A DNA stretch of 64,000 bases, from positions 4,579,367 to 4,643,366 of the forward strand of contig NZ_CP031320.1 in assembly GCF_003355155.1 (NCBI RefSeq), read 5' to 3'. Shown here in pieces: positions 34,870 to 43,630 of this stretch. Both the position numbers and the translations under genes were made by a program. This DNA is from Streptomyces armeniacus. Lineage in GTDB: Bacteria; Actinomycetota; Actinomycetes; Streptomycetales; Streptomycetaceae. The first letter of the stretch is position 1. The number at the start of each line of letters is the position of its first letter. Under the pieces are notes generated by a model. It had not been told where the DNA came from. It saw only the letters and a list, made by a program, of their open reading frames with translations, and did not search any database.

Positions 34870-36125
34870 TCGTGGGCGCCGGCCCGTACGGGCTCTCCAT
34901 CGCCTCCCATGCCGCCGCCACCGGACTGAACGTACGCGTGCTCGGCAGGCCGATGGCCTCCTGGCGCGACCACATGCCGCGCGGGATGCTCCTCAAGTCC
35001 GAACCCTGGTCGTCGAGTCTGTCCGACCCGGCGGGTACGCACACCCTCGCCGGTTACTGCGCCGCCTACGGCGTACGGGCCGAGCACGGCAGCCCGCTGC
35101 CCCTCGACACGTTCACCGACTACGGCATGTGGTTCGCCGAACGGGCCGCGCCCGCCGTCGAGGACCGCACCGTGACCGCCGTACGGCCGGTCCCGCGCGG
35201 CCGCGGGTTCCGGATCGAGACCGCCGACGGCGAGGTGTTCGGCGCCAGGGCGGTGGCGCTCGCTGTCGGAGTGATGCCCTTCGTGCACACCCCGGAGGTG
35301 CTGCGGGGACTGCCGTCGGAACTCGCCACGCACAGCAGCCGGCACCGCGACCTGTCCGCGTTCGCGGGCAAGGACGTCACCGTGATCGGCGCAGGCCAGG
35401 CCGCCCTGGAGACCGCCACCCTGCTCACCGAACAGGGCGCCACCGCACGGCTCGTAGCCCGCGCACCCCGCATCAACTGGAACTCGCCCCCGCAGCCCCT
35501 CGAACGCGGCCTCCTCCGCGCGCTCCGCGACCCCCACTGCGGACTCGGCACCGGCTGGCCCAGCTGGGTCTGGTCCGAGGCGCCCTGGGCCGTACGCGGG
35601 CTGCCCGGCGCGCTGCGCACCCGTATCGCCGGGCGCGCGCTCGGCCCCGCCGGGGCGTGGTGGCTGCGCGAACGCTTCGAGTCCGCCGTACCGGCGCTGC
35701 TCGGGCGGCGGCTGCTGGGCGCGAGCCGTACGGGTGGGGTGGGCGGTGGCGGTGCGAGCGGAGCGGGCGGGGCCGTGCGGCTGCACCTGGCCACCGACGG
35801 TGGCACGGAGTCGGTCCTCGAGACCGAGCACGTGATCGCCGCGACCGGCTTCGCACCCGGCCTGGACCGGCTGCGGCTCCTCGACCCCGCCCTGCGCGGC
35901 AGCCTCCGTACGGTCGCGGGCAGCCGCGGGCCGGAACTGGACAGCCGCTTCCAGTCGTCCTGGCCGGGCCTGTACTTCGCCGGACTCCTGGCCGCCCCGG
36001 CCTTCGGTCCGGCGATGCGCTTCGTCCACGGCGCGGCCTTCACGGCCGCCCGCCTGGTGTCCGGCGTCCACCAGGACGCGGGCGGCGCCCGCCCGGACCG
36101 CGACCGCGTCCTGATGCCGGCGTAG
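34854..36125 (+). CDS. FAD/NAD(P)-dependent oxidoreductase (flavin monooxygenase-like)
   Basis: 423 residues. FAD-binding Rossmann motif LLVVGAGPYGLSIASHAA at the N-terminus, then SWRDHMPRGMLLKSEPW. A second dinucleotide motif VTVIGAGQAALETATLL (about residue 174) is for NADPH, and an ATGFAPGLD-type motif (IAATGFAPGLDRL, about 325) closes the fold. This pattern fits the SidA/IucD and FMO-like N- or S-hydroxylating flavoproteins. The start overlaps the ATP-grasp gene's end, indicating the two act together. A large inverted repeat downstream (36238-36292) ends the cluster. Substrate unknown. Confidence 0.82.
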   Translation: MFDLLVVGAGPYGLSIASHAAATGLNVRVLGRPMASWRDHMPRGMLLKSEPWSSSLSDPAGTHTLAGYCAAYGVRAEHGSPLPLDTFTDYGMWFAERAAPAVEDRTVTAVRPVPRGRGFRIETADGEVFGARAVALAVGVMPFVHTPEVLRGLPSELATHSSRHRDLSAFAGKDVTVIGAGQAALETATLLTEQGATARLVARAPRINWNSPPQPLERGLLRALRDPHCGLGTGWPSWVWSEAPWAVRGLPGALRTRIAGRALGPAGAWWLRERFESAVPALLGRRLLGASRTGGVGGGGASGAGGAVRLHLATDGGTESVLETEHVIAATGFAPGLDRLRLLDPALRGSLRTVAGSRGPELDSRFQSSWPGLYFAGLLAAPAFGPAMRFVHGAAFTAARLVSGVHQDAGGARPDRDRVLMPA

Positions 36126-36237
36126 TGCCTTGGGCCTGGCGGCGGGCGCTTCGTACGTGCGCCGTGCGGTTGTCGACCATGCCGCCGGGCTCTCTGGTCG
36201 GTGGCTGAGCGCCGCGGCGGCGGGAGGGGGTGCGGTT

Positions 36238-36292
36238 GCCCGCGCCCCCTCCGGCCCCCGGTGGCGGGGGGAGCGGTGCCCGGGGCGCGGGC
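36238..36292. terminator. Long inverted repeat between convergent genes
   Basis: GCCCGCGCCCC (36238-36248) and GGGGCGCGGGC (36282-36292) form an 11-bp perfect stem around a G/C-rich loop. It sits in the 310-bp gap between the flavoprotein stop (36125) and the 3' end of the GH4 gene (36436), so it probably terminates both. I see no gene in this gap. Confidence 0.6.
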
Positions 36293-36435
36293 CCGTCTGC
36301 GGTGGAGCCGCAGCTTCTTTCCGCCGCCGCGCGGCGCAATTGGTACGGGCAGTGTCCGGCGGATTGGCGAACGCCTCGGCCGCTTGCGGTTGTTGGGTCG
36401 TTCCGCCGGACTCTGTCCGTCGTGGCCGGAAGCCG

Positions 36436-37752
36436 TCACGGGCCCAGCGGGGTTCGCAGGTTCGGTTGGAGCAGGTCGCCGTGGGCGGCGACCAGGGTGT
36501 CGCACAGGGACCAGATGCGGTCCACCGGGAGGGCCGCCGCGGTGGCCGGGTCCGTCATCGCCGCGTGCCGGATGTGGCGCGGATCGCCGTCCGTCGCGGC
36601 CCGTACGGTCAGCTCGTTCACGTTCACGTACGAGCGGTTGAGCGCGGCGCACTGCGGCGGCAGGGCGTCGATACGGGTGGGCTGCACTCCCTGTGAGTCG
36701 ACCAGGCAGGGCACCTCGACGACGGCGCCCGCGGGGAGTTCGGGGATCAGGCCGCGGTTAAGCACGTTGCCGTAGACCGTACGGGGCGTGCCGGTGACGA
36801 CGCTGTGGACGATCTGTGGCGCGTACTCCATGGTGCCCTCGACGGGCAGCGGCTCGCCCGCGGCGAGTGCCGCGCGGGTCTTCTCGTAGCTGGCGGTGTT
36901 CTCCTCCGTGATGCCGAGGTACGCGCCCACCGGCAGCCGCAGCCGGCTGACTTCGCTGTCGTGGTGCAGATACCACGGCACGTACTCGGAGGAGTGCTCG
37001 CTCGTCTCCGTCGGGTAGTGGCCGAGCCGCCGGTACATGTCGACGCGGACCCGGCGCAGCAGCTGCGGGTCGCGTTCGATGGCCTCGTCCAGCAGCGGGT
37101 ACAGGTTCCGCCCGTCCTCCCGGTGCTCGAAACGCAGCACCCACGCCTGATGGTTGACACCGGCGGCGAGGTACGAGACGTCCTCGTACGGGACGCCGAC
37201 GAGCTTCGACAGGTCGTGCATCGTCCAGTGCACGGAGTGGCAGAGTCCGACGACGCGCAGCCGGGGGGCGACCTCCCGCAGGTACATGACGTTCATCGCC
37301 ATCGGGTTGGTGTAGTTGAGCAGGAGCGCGTCCGGGCAGACGGCCTGCATGTCGGCGGCGAGCGCGCGGAGCACCGGGAACGTACGGAGCGCGCGGAAGA
37401 TGCCGCCGATGCCGAGGGTGTCGCCGATGGTCTGGCGCAGCCCGAAACCGGCGGGCACGTCGAAGTCCGTACGGGTGGCAGCGGCCATGCCGACCTGGAT
37501 CATGTTGATGACGAAGTCCGCGCCCTCCAGGGCCTCCCTGCGGTCGGGGTGTGCGGTGATGACCGGGGTGGCGCCGCGCTCGGCGGCGATGTGGCGGGCG
37601 GCGCCCTCGGCGGTGGCGAGCCGTTCGGGGTCGATGTCGTGCAGGGCGATACGGGCGTCGCGCAGCTCGGAGAAGGCGAACAGGTCGGCGAGCAGGCCCT
37701 GCGTGAACACGACGCTGCCCGCGCCTACGAAAACAATCTTGGTGCCGGTCAT
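36436..37752 (-). CDS. GH4-family alpha-glycosidase (alpha-galactosidase/glucosidase type)
   Basis: 438 residues from ATG 37752. NAD-binding start KIVFVGAGSVVFTQGLLADL, the family motifs NYTNPMAMNV and GLCHSVHWTMHDL (metal-binding Cys and catalytic-site His of the GH4 alpha-glucosidase/alpha-galactosidase branch), then GVNHQAWVLRFEH and the PRTVYGNVLNRGLIPELPAG stretch. GH4 enzymes use NAD+ and Mn2+ and oxidise C3 during hydrolysis. The GLCHS motif argues for a non-phosphorylated alpha-glycoside rather than a 6-phospho sugar. In this operon the substrate is plausibly an alpha-linked galactosaminide or galactoside. Overlaps the PfkB gene by 4 bp, so they are co-translated. Confidence 0.88.
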   Translation of the reverse strand: MTGTKIVFVGAGSVVFTQGLLADLFAFSELRDARIALHDIDPERLATAEGAARHIAAERGATPVITAHPDRREALEGADFVINMIQVGMAAATRTDFDVPAGFGLRQTIGDTLGIGGIFRALRTFPVLRALAADMQAVCPDALLLNYTNPMAMNVMYLREVAPRLRVVGLCHSVHWTMHDLSKLVGVPYEDVSYLAAGVNHQAWVLRFEHREDGRNLYPLLDEAIERDPQLLRRVRVDMYRRLGHYPTETSEHSSEYVPWYLHHDSEVSRLRLPVGAYLGITEENTASYEKTRAALAAGEPLPVEGTMEYAPQIVHSVVTGTPRTVYGNVLNRGLIPELPAGAVVEVPCLVDSQGVQPTRIDALPPQCAALNRSYVNVNELTVRAATDGDPRHIRHAAMTDPATAAALPVDRIWSLCDTLVAAHGDLLQPNLRTPLGP

Positions 37753-38822
37753 CGGTGGGTCCTCTGGTTCGGGTGGTGCGAGTGGTCCGGGTGGTCTGCG
37801 TCGGACGGAGGCGGGGACGCGGGCGCGGGCGCGGGCGCGGACGTCTGAACGGACGCGGGCGCGGGCCTGTGCGCGGCGGCCACGGCCTCGTCCCAGTCGG
37901 GCTGCGCCGCGGTGCCGCCGTGCGCACGGGTGGACAGGGCGCCGCAGGCGGCGGCGAGCTGGAGCGCGCGGGCGGTGTCCTCGCCGCGCAGGAGGGCGGC
38001 GAGGAACCCGGCGTCGAAGCTGTCGCCCGCGCCGACCGTGTCGAGCGGGTCGACGGGAACGGGCGCGGCACGCCACGTACGGATGCCGTCGTGCGCGAGG
38101 GCGCCGTCGGCGCCGTTCTTGACGGCCACCAGCGGGCCGTACCCGGCGAGTTCGGCGGCGGCCGCCGTAAGGGCGTCGGCCCCCGTCACGGGGGCGGCCC
38201 CGAGGGACGCGGCCAGGGCGTGCGCCTCGTCCGCGTTCGGCAGCAGGAAGTCCGTACGGCGCAGCACCGGCGCGAGCAGCTCCGGGTCCCAGCTCCGGTC
38301 CGGATCGTCGTTGGTGTCCAGGGAGGTGGTGGCGCCGTGTGCCTGCGCGGCGCGGAACACCTCGGGCAGCGCCCGTGCCAGCTCCGGCAGCAGGAAGAAC
38401 GACGCCGCGTGCACGTGCCGGGTCCCGCCCAGCAGCGCGCCGGGCACGTCGTGCGGTCCGGTCGCTGGCAGGCAGCCGGGCGCGGTGAGGATGGCCCGAT
38501 CGGTGCCGCGCGTGAGCACGGTGGTGAGCGGCGTCGGCAGCTCGGGGTCGGTGGTGAGGGCGCCGGTGTCGACGCCCCGTTCGGCCAGCGCATGCCGTAC
38601 GAAGGCGCCCGCGGGGTCGTCGCCGACGCGGCCGGCGAAGGCCACCCGCAGGCCGAGGCGTGCGGCGCCGCACGCCGCGATGGCGGCGGAGCCGCCGAGG
38701 ACGAGGCTGCCGTGGGCGACGAGTTGTTCGCGCTGGCCGTAGGCGAGGGCGCCGGGCACGGGGCCGAGGACGACGTCCGGGTTGGCGTCGCCGATCACGA
38801 GCAGGTCAAAGGGTGGGGACAT
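37749..38822 (-). CDS. PfkB/ribokinase-family sugar kinase
   Basis: 357 residues. Ribokinase-type N-terminus FDLLVIGDANPDVVLGPVPG, the GG motif SLVLGGSAAIAACGAARLGL, and the C-terminal PfkB signature DTVGAGDSFDAGFLAALLRG with the catalytic Asp. The last 40 residues are a Pro/His-rich tail (DADHPDHSHHPNQR). The ribokinase-like, not LacC-like, N-terminus suggests a free or amino sugar substrate. In the context of AgaS-like and GatY-like enzymes, it may phosphorylate galactosamine, or tagatose-6-phosphate; specificity cannot be read from sequence. Overlaps GH4 (ATGA). Confidence 0.86.
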   Translation of the reverse strand: MSPPFDLLVIGDANPDVVLGPVPGALAYGQREQLVAHGSLVLGGSAAIAACGAARLGLRVAFAGRVGDDPAGAFVRHALAERGVDTGALTTDPELPTPLTTVLTRGTDRAILTAPGCLPATGPHDVPGALLGGTRHVHAASFFLLPELARALPEVFRAAQAHGATTSLDTNDDPDRSWDPELLAPVLRRTDFLLPNADEAHALAASLGAAPVTGADALTAAAAELAGYGPLVAVKNGADGALAHDGIRTWRAAPVPVDPLDTVGAGDSFDAGFLAALLRGEDTARALQLAAACGALSTRAHGGTAAQPDWDEAVAAAHRPAPASVQTSAPAPAPASPPPSDADHPDHSHHPNQRTHR

Positions 38823-38943
38823 GGTGGTTCCTGGGTCCTGTTTCCGGTTTCCGGGCTCCGTACGGAACCCGAACGGGCCCCGTACGGAGCCGTATCGAGC
38901 CCCGCACGGAACGTCGTGCGTACGGAGGGCGGGCGGCGCCGCG

Positions 38944-39861
38944 TCAGCCCTTCAGGCCGCTCGACGTGAGCGACTGGATGAACGTCTTCTGGGCCAGCAG
39001 GAAGGCCACCAGGACCGGCAGCACCGTGATGACGTTGCCCGCCATCACCGCCGACCACCGGGTGTGGTGCTGTCCCTGGAAGGTGGTGAGTCCCAACTGC
39101 AGGGTGTACTGGGTGTCGTGGTTGATCGCGATGAGCGGCCACGTCAGGTCGTTCCAGGTGGACAGGAACGTCAGCACGGCCACCGTCGCCAGTGCGGGCC
39201 GCGCCAGCGGGAGCACGATCGAGAACAGCACGCGCAGCCGCGAGCAGCCGTCGATCCACGCCGCCTCCTCCATCTCCCGCGGCAGCGCGAGGAAGAACTG
39301 CCGGAAGAGGAACACGGCGAACGGCGTGACCAGCGCGGGCACGATGAGCGCGCCGAGGGTGTCGATCAGCCCGAGCCGCTTCATCACCAGGAACGTCGGG
39401 ATCATGGTCAGCTGGAACGGGATGACCATAGTCGCCAGCATCAGCCCGAGCAGCAGCCGCGACCCGGCGAAGCGCATCCGTGCGAACGCGTACCCGCCGA
39501 GCGAGCCGAGCAGCAGGTTCGAGAGCACCGCGACGCCGGAGACGACGAGCGAGTTGGCGAACCAGCGGGGGAACATCGCGTTCCCCAGCACGTACCGGTA
39601 GCCGCCCAGGTCGATGCCCTCGGGCCACAACGCGGGCGGGAAGCGGTTGATCTCGGCGTCCGTCATCACGGAGCTCAGCAGCAGCCACAGCAGCGGCAGG
39701 GCGAAGCCGAGCGCGAGCGGCGCCAGCACCAGGTGCCACGCGCTGAACGGCAGCCGCCGCCCCGGCGGGCGCCGTACGGGCGTCGTTTTCCACGCCGCCG
39801 CACCGCCCGCCGGGGTGGGTGCGGACGGTGCCGTCTCCGCGGTGTGAGCGGTGTGCGTCAT
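38944..39861 (-). CDS. Carbohydrate ABC transporter permease (MalG-like)
   Basis: 305 residues from ATG 39861. Six helices, the first at HLVLAPLALGFALPLLWLLL. The EAA loop reads EMEEAAWIDGCSRLRVLFSI with the following VLPLARPAL; it docks the ATPase. MalG-type C-terminus. Forms a heterodimer with the permease at 39858-40847, whose stop overlaps this start by 4 bp. No ATPase gene is in the locus, as usual in Streptomyces, where MsiK or a similar shared ATPase energises many sugar importers. The 121-bp gap before the PfkB gene (38823-38943) holds several CCGTACGG-type palindromes. Confidence 0.9.
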   Translation of the reverse strand: MTHTAHTAETAPSAPTPAGGAAAWKTTPVRRPPGRRLPFSAWHLVLAPLALGFALPLLWLLLSSVMTDAEINRFPPALWPEGIDLGGYRYVLGNAMFPRWFANSLVVSGVAVLSNLLLGSLGGYAFARMRFAGSRLLLGLMLATMVIPFQLTMIPTFLVMKRLGLIDTLGALIVPALVTPFAVFLFRQFFLALPREMEEAAWIDGCSRLRVLFSIVLPLARPALATVAVLTFLSTWNDLTWPLIAINHDTQYTLQLGLTTFQGQHHTRWSAVMAGNVITVLPVLVAFLLAQKTFIQSLTSSGLKG

Positions 39862-40847
39862 CGCGCGGCTCCTTCCTTCAGTACGGCAGGAGCCGCCTCG
39901 GGCGCCGCCTCCGTACGGGCGGACTGCCGCCGCCGGGTGAGCCGGAGCGCCGCGCCCGCCACGAACAGGGCGAGGGCGAGCACGTACGCGGCGGCCGCGC
40001 CGTATCCGGCCGTGAACGTGCGGAACGCCTGCTCCCACACGAAGTACACGATCACCGTGGTCGAGCCCAGCGGCCCGCCCTTCGTGGTCACGTACACCAG
40101 GTCGAAGACCTGCAGTGCCTGGATGAACTGCCACAGCAGCAGGAAGATCCCGACCGGCGTGAGCGTCGGCAGCGTGATGTGCCGCAGCACGCGCCACCGT
40201 CCCGCCCCGTCCAGCCGCGCGGACTCCACCAGCTCCGGCGGCACGTCCTGGAGCGCGGCCAGGAAGACGACGACGCAGAAGCCGACGCCGCTCCAGAGGG
40301 AGATCAGCACCAGCAGGTAAAGCGCCTGATCCGGGTCGCTGAGGAAGCCCTGCGGGGAGATGCCGAGCTTGTGCAGCAGCGAGTTGGCCGCGCCGAACTG
40401 CGGGTCGAGGATGAACGAGAACAGCACACCCTGCGCCGTCGCCGAGACGACGAACGGGATGAAGACCAGCGTGCGGTAGAGGCCGATGAGCCGGATGCGG
40501 CGGTTCAGGGCGAGGGCCAGCGCGAGGCCCCCGGCGAGGCTCAGGGGCACGTACAGGCCTGCGTATACGAGGGTGTTGCTCACGGCGGTGTGGAAGTTCG
40601 GGTCCTCCGCCAGCGCGCGGTAGTTGTCCAGGCCGACCCAGCGGCCCGGCGTGACCAGGTCATCCGCGCGGAACGACAGCAGCAGCGACCAGATCACCGG
40701 GATGATGCCCAGCCCGAGGATGATCACGGTGGCGGGCGCGGTGAACGTCCACGCGGTGGCCGTCTCCCGGCGGGCGCGCCGGGTGCGGGCACGCCGCCGC
40801 TCGGCGGCACGCGGTTCGAGGGTGACGGGGCGCGGCACTATCGCCAT
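39858..40847 (-). CDS. Carbohydrate ABC transporter permease (MalF-like)
   Basis: 329 residues, ATG start at 40845-40847. Basic N-terminus (RRRARTRRARR), a first helix (TFTAPATVIILGLGIIPVIW), and the EAA motif VESARLDGAGRWRVLRHITL. The C-terminal helices include AAAYVLALALFVAGAAL. A standard MalF/UgpA-family partner for the permease encoded next (4-bp overlap). The predicted substrate follows the locus: oligosaccharides released by the secreted GH114. Confidence 0.9.
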   Translation of the reverse strand: MAIVPRPVTLEPRAAERRRARTRRARRETATAWTFTAPATVIILGLGIIPVIWSLLLSFRADDLVTPGRWVGLDNYRALAEDPNFHTAVSNTLVYAGLYVPLSLAGGLALALALNRRIRLIGLYRTLVFIPFVVSATAQGVLFSFILDPQFGAANSLLHKLGISPQGFLSDPDQALYLLVLISLWSGVGFCVVVFLAALQDVPPELVESARLDGAGRWRVLRHITLPTLTPVGIFLLLWQFIQALQVFDLVYVTTKGGPLGSTTVIVYFVWEQAFRTFTAGYGAAAAYVLALALFVAGAALRLTRRRQSARTEAAPEAAPAVLKEGAAR

Positions 40848-40864
40848 GACGGTCTTCCGTCCGG

Positions 40865-40951
40865 TCGTACGGCGCGCTGTGTCCGTACGGTGCGCTGCAT
40901 CCGTACGGCGCGCTCCCGTACGGAGCCCTCTCGCCGTACGGCGCGCTCTGG
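40865..40951. repeat. Intergenic array of five CCGTACGG-centred 16-18-bp units
   Basis: Units of the form TCCGTACGGCGCGCT(C/G) start at about 40865, 40882, 40900, 40916 and 40934. Each contains a CGTACGG core and most continue GCGCT. They fill most of the 139-bp gap between the binding-protein gene and the MalF-like permease gene. Could act as an mRNA stem-loop array for differential expression of the binding protein, or be simple slippage repeats. Confidence 0.7.
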
Positions 40952-40986
40952 TCCTGCGGTTCGCTCTGCTCGCATGGCGGCCTTCC

Positions 40987-42303
40987 TCATCGGGGGATCA
41001 GCAGGGCTGCGTTGGCCTTGTCGGCGCACTGGCGCAGCGCCTCCGCCGGGCTGCGCCTGCCGAGCAGCACGGCGACGATCGCCTCGCCCAGCGCCTGCGA
41101 GATCTGCGGGTACGCGGGGTGCACCGGCCGTACCCGCGCGGTCTCCAGCGCCTTGGTGAACACCGGCAGCCCTTCCGTACGCGCCGAGTGCCGCCGCCAC
41201 TCCGGGCGCCGCTCGGTGGCCGTGCTGAGGGGGAGGCTGCCGGCGGCGATGCCCCAGCGGGCGTCCTGTTCGGGCTGGATCATCCAGGTGACGAACTCGA
41301 CGGCGGCACGGGACCGCGCGTCGCCGTTGTCGAAGACGGTCCAGGTGTCCGGGCCGGAGATGGTGACGGAGCGGCCGTTGTAGCCGGGCAGCGGCACCAC
41401 GCCGTAGTCGACCTTCGCGTCGAGGATGTCGGGGAGCTGCCACGGGCCCGTCGCCACCATGGCCATCCGGCCGCCCATGAACACCTGGTACATCTGCTCG
41501 CCGCCGGGCTTCGGATCGACGTACACGCTCTTGTCGCGGACCAGCCGCGCCAGCGTCTCCAGGGCGCGTACGCCCTGCCGTTCGAAGCCGATGCCGCGCC
41601 CGTCGTCGGCGACCACCTCGCCGCCCAGGTCCCAGACCATCGGCCAGAGCCGCCAGACGGTGTCCTCGTCCCCGGTGCCCGGCCAGCCGGTGCCGAAGAC
41701 GCCGCGCCCCGCGTCGGTGAGCCGCCGGGCCGTTGCGACGAACTCGTCCCAGGTCCAGCCCGGTTCGGGGAACGGCACGCCGGCCGCGCGGAACAGCTTC
41801 TTGTTGTAGACGACGGACAGCGAGTCGAGCAGGGCGGGCGCGGCGCGCAGCCGCCCGTTGAGGGTGACGGCCTCGCGGGCGGCGGGCCAGTAGCCGTTCC
41901 AGCGGGTGGCGCCGCCGCGCAGCGGCTCGGTGAGGTCCACGACGCTGGGGCTGCGGGCGACGCTGGCGAGGTCCGAGCCGAAGACGTAGGCGATGTCCGG
42001 GAACGAACCGGACGCCAGCGCCGCCGTCACCTTCTGCAGCATGGCGTCCGCCAGCACCCCGCCGCCGCCCGCGTCCACGCGGATACGGGGGTGCGTGCGG
42101 TTGAACTCCGTCACCAGCTGCTCGATCGCCTTGCGGCCGGTGTCGCTCTGCCCGTGCCACAGCTCGACGGTGACCGTGCCGTCGGCGCTGACACCGTCGG
42201 AGGCACCGGCCGAGCACCCGGCGGCCAGCGGTACGCCCACGGCGGCCGGCGTGAGCGCGGCGGCGCCGCGCAGCAGCCGGCGCCGGGGGAGGGGTCGGGT
42301 CAT
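40987..42303 (-). CDS. Sugar ABC transporter substrate-binding lipoprotein
   Basis: 438 residues from ATG 42303 (GGAG six bases upstream). Twin-arginine lipoprotein signal RPLPRRRLLRGAAALTPAAV ending in LAAGCSAG, with the lipobox Cys at residue 30. The mature part is a family-1 extracellular solute-binding protein: VTVELWHGQSDTGRKAIEQL, FPDIAYVFGSDLASVA, then GGRMAMVATGPWQLPDIL and FVTWMIQPEQDARWGIAAGS. First gene of the transport operon, 159 bp downstream of GH114. It determines importer specificity. Confidence 0.9.
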   Translation of the reverse strand: MTRPLPRRRLLRGAAALTPAAVGVPLAAGCSAGASDGVSADGTVTVELWHGQSDTGRKAIEQLVTEFNRTHPRIRVDAGGGGVLADAMLQKVTAALASGSFPDIAYVFGSDLASVARSPSVVDLTEPLRGGATRWNGYWPAAREAVTLNGRLRAAPALLDSLSVVYNKKLFRAAGVPFPEPGWTWDEFVATARRLTDAGRGVFGTGWPGTGDEDTVWRLWPMVWDLGGEVVADDGRGIGFERQGVRALETLARLVRDKSVYVDPKPGGEQMYQVFMGGRMAMVATGPWQLPDILDAKVDYGVVPLPGYNGRSVTISGPDTWTVFDNGDARSRAAVEFVTWMIQPEQDARWGIAAGSLPLSTATERRPEWRRHSARTEGLPVFTKALETARVRPVHPAYPQISQALGEAIVAVLLGRRSPAEALRQCADKANAALLIPR

Positions 42304-42462
42304 GGCGGTCTCCTTACGCGGGAAGGACACGCGGCGGGCGTACGGGCTCCCCGCGGATACGGATGACGGGCAGCGGGGAGCCGTACGGGTGGATGTACGG
42401 CGGGTGGTGCGGTGGTGCGCCGTACGGAGATGGGAGAGAGGCCGCGCGGGGCGCGCGCCGCG

Positions 42463-43290
42463 TCAGCAGGTGCGGTGGACGTAGCCGTCGCTGCCGGGCG
42501 TGGAGACGGCCACGTCGCGGCGTACGATGCTCAGCTCGCCGCCCCAGCCGTCGCACGCCTTCCGCAGGCCCTCGTCGGTGTACTCGACCACCACGACGTG
42601 GTTGTCGAACGCGGCGGCGTACTCGTCGCACTCGTTCCACGGAGCGCACTCCTCCGCGACGGCGAAGTCCAGCCCCGTCTCGGCGCGGCTGCCGGCGAGT
42701 TCGACCGTGTTCTTCTGGGCGGCGGCCAGGCCGCGGGAGTGCGCGTGCGCGGACAGCAGGGTGACGAACGCCTTGGCGTCCGCGGCGGTCAGCAGGTCCT
42801 GGGAACGGGTGTAGCTGTCGTAGTTGTCGGGCTCGACGGCGTCGAAGCCCTTGTCGGCGCAGCCGTCCGTCCACTTGTTGACCCGCTCGGCGACGCGTTC
42901 GCGCTTGGCGGCGGTGCCGATGTCGAGCAGCGCCTCGTCCCAGTCGGGGTCGATGACGACGTCGCCGTTCTCGTCCCGCAGCAGCAGGTCGGCGGGCCAG
43001 TCGCCGGTCTCGCCGGGCTGGACCTGGAAGGCGTTGACGTAGCAGATGTTGTAGAGGCCGGCGGCCGGCTCCGCCGTACGGTCCCGGCTGACCACCTCGG
43101 TGCCGGCGGGCGGGTCGTACGCGCCGCCGATCTGGTAGTCGAAGCCGGCTCCCGGCGGCGGCAGCTCCGGCTCGGCGGCGCTGGCGCGGGACGGCGTGTT
43201 GCCGGTGATTCCGGCGGCGACGAGTGCGGCGGCGGCCAGGGCGGCGGCGACCCAGGGGCGCCGGCGGCGCAGGGCGTGAGTGGCAGGCAT
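42463..43290 (-). CDS. Secreted GH114-family (endo-alpha-1,4-polygalactosaminidase-like) hydrolase
   Basis: 275 residues from ATG 43290, with GGAG nine bases upstream; starts 5-6 codons earlier lack a ribosome site. Signal peptide: RRRRPWVAAALAAAALVAAG, then ASAAEP. The mature protein has FDYQIGGAYDPPAGTEVVSR, YNICYVNAFQVQPGE, DPDWDEALLDIGT, KGFDAVEPDNYDSY and AAQKNTVELAG, typical of the GH114/TM1410-like barrel with the acidic pair around EPDN. GH114 members degrade alpha-1,4-linked polygalactosamine; related domains attack fungal galactosaminogalactan. Located directly upstream of the importer genes, on the same strand. Confidence 0.85.
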   Translation of the reverse strand: MPATHALRRRRPWVAAALAAAALVAAGITGNTPSRASAAEPELPPPGAGFDYQIGGAYDPPAGTEVVSRDRTAEPAAGLYNICYVNAFQVQPGETGDWPADLLLRDENGDVVIDPDWDEALLDIGTAAKRERVAERVNKWTDGCADKGFDAVEPDNYDSYTRSQDLLTAADAKAFVTLLSAHAHSRGLAAAQKNTVELAGSRAETGLDFAVAEECAPWNECDEYAAAFDNHVVVVEYTDEGLRKACDGWGGELSIVRRDVAVSTPGSDGYVHRTC

Positions 43291-43476
43291 GGCGTGCTGC
43301 TCCATCAATCGCGGGTACGACCCCGCCTCGGACGACGCTGCACTGCACGCGCTCCTGGCGACTCAGGCCGGGCTCCGGACATCGTCCGCTACCGGCTGGG
43401 CGCACCTCTACGGTGCCGGGTGGACACCACCCTGGGCACTGGCAGGATCAAAGCGCGTCGCACCGCACACGTCAAG

Positions 43477-43492
43477 AGTTCGAACTTGAGCA
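43477..43492. promoter_or_regulatory. Candidate DeoR operator in the GH114-deoR divergent region
   Basis: AGTTCGAACT (43477-43486) is a perfect 10-bp palindrome, followed at once by TGAGCA (43487-43492), which recurs as the half-site of a clean inverted repeat upstream of the SIS gene (46399-46414). It lies 187 bp upstream of the GH114 start and 139 bp upstream of the deoR start. Function is inferred. Confidence 0.4.
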
Positions 43493-43630
43493 AGTTCGCA
43501 AAAGTGCGCAAGATCGTGCCTGGGGCATGTGCCCGGCCCTCGGGTCAACTGCTCATCCGGTGCTGGAGCCGGGCAGGTCAGCTGCGCTTTTCCGCATCGT
43601 GCGCGGCTGATCAGGGATACACTCACCGAC

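Noticed and set aside
20755..36125. Mobile element or phage island for the EPS cluster
   Set aside because: No integrase, transposase, att-like direct repeats or tRNA border was seen; base composition equals the rest of the window.
36130..36775. Plus-strand open frames downstream of the flavoprotein gene
   Set aside because: They overlap the GH4 gene on the other strand and contain a terminator-like inverted repeat; third-position bias fits the GH4 frame instead.
36436..37752. Calling the GH4 enzyme a 6-phospho-beta-glucosidase
   Set aside because: That branch does not carry the GLCHS motif seen here, and the importer is an ABC system rather than a PTS, so the incoming sugar is not phosphorylated.
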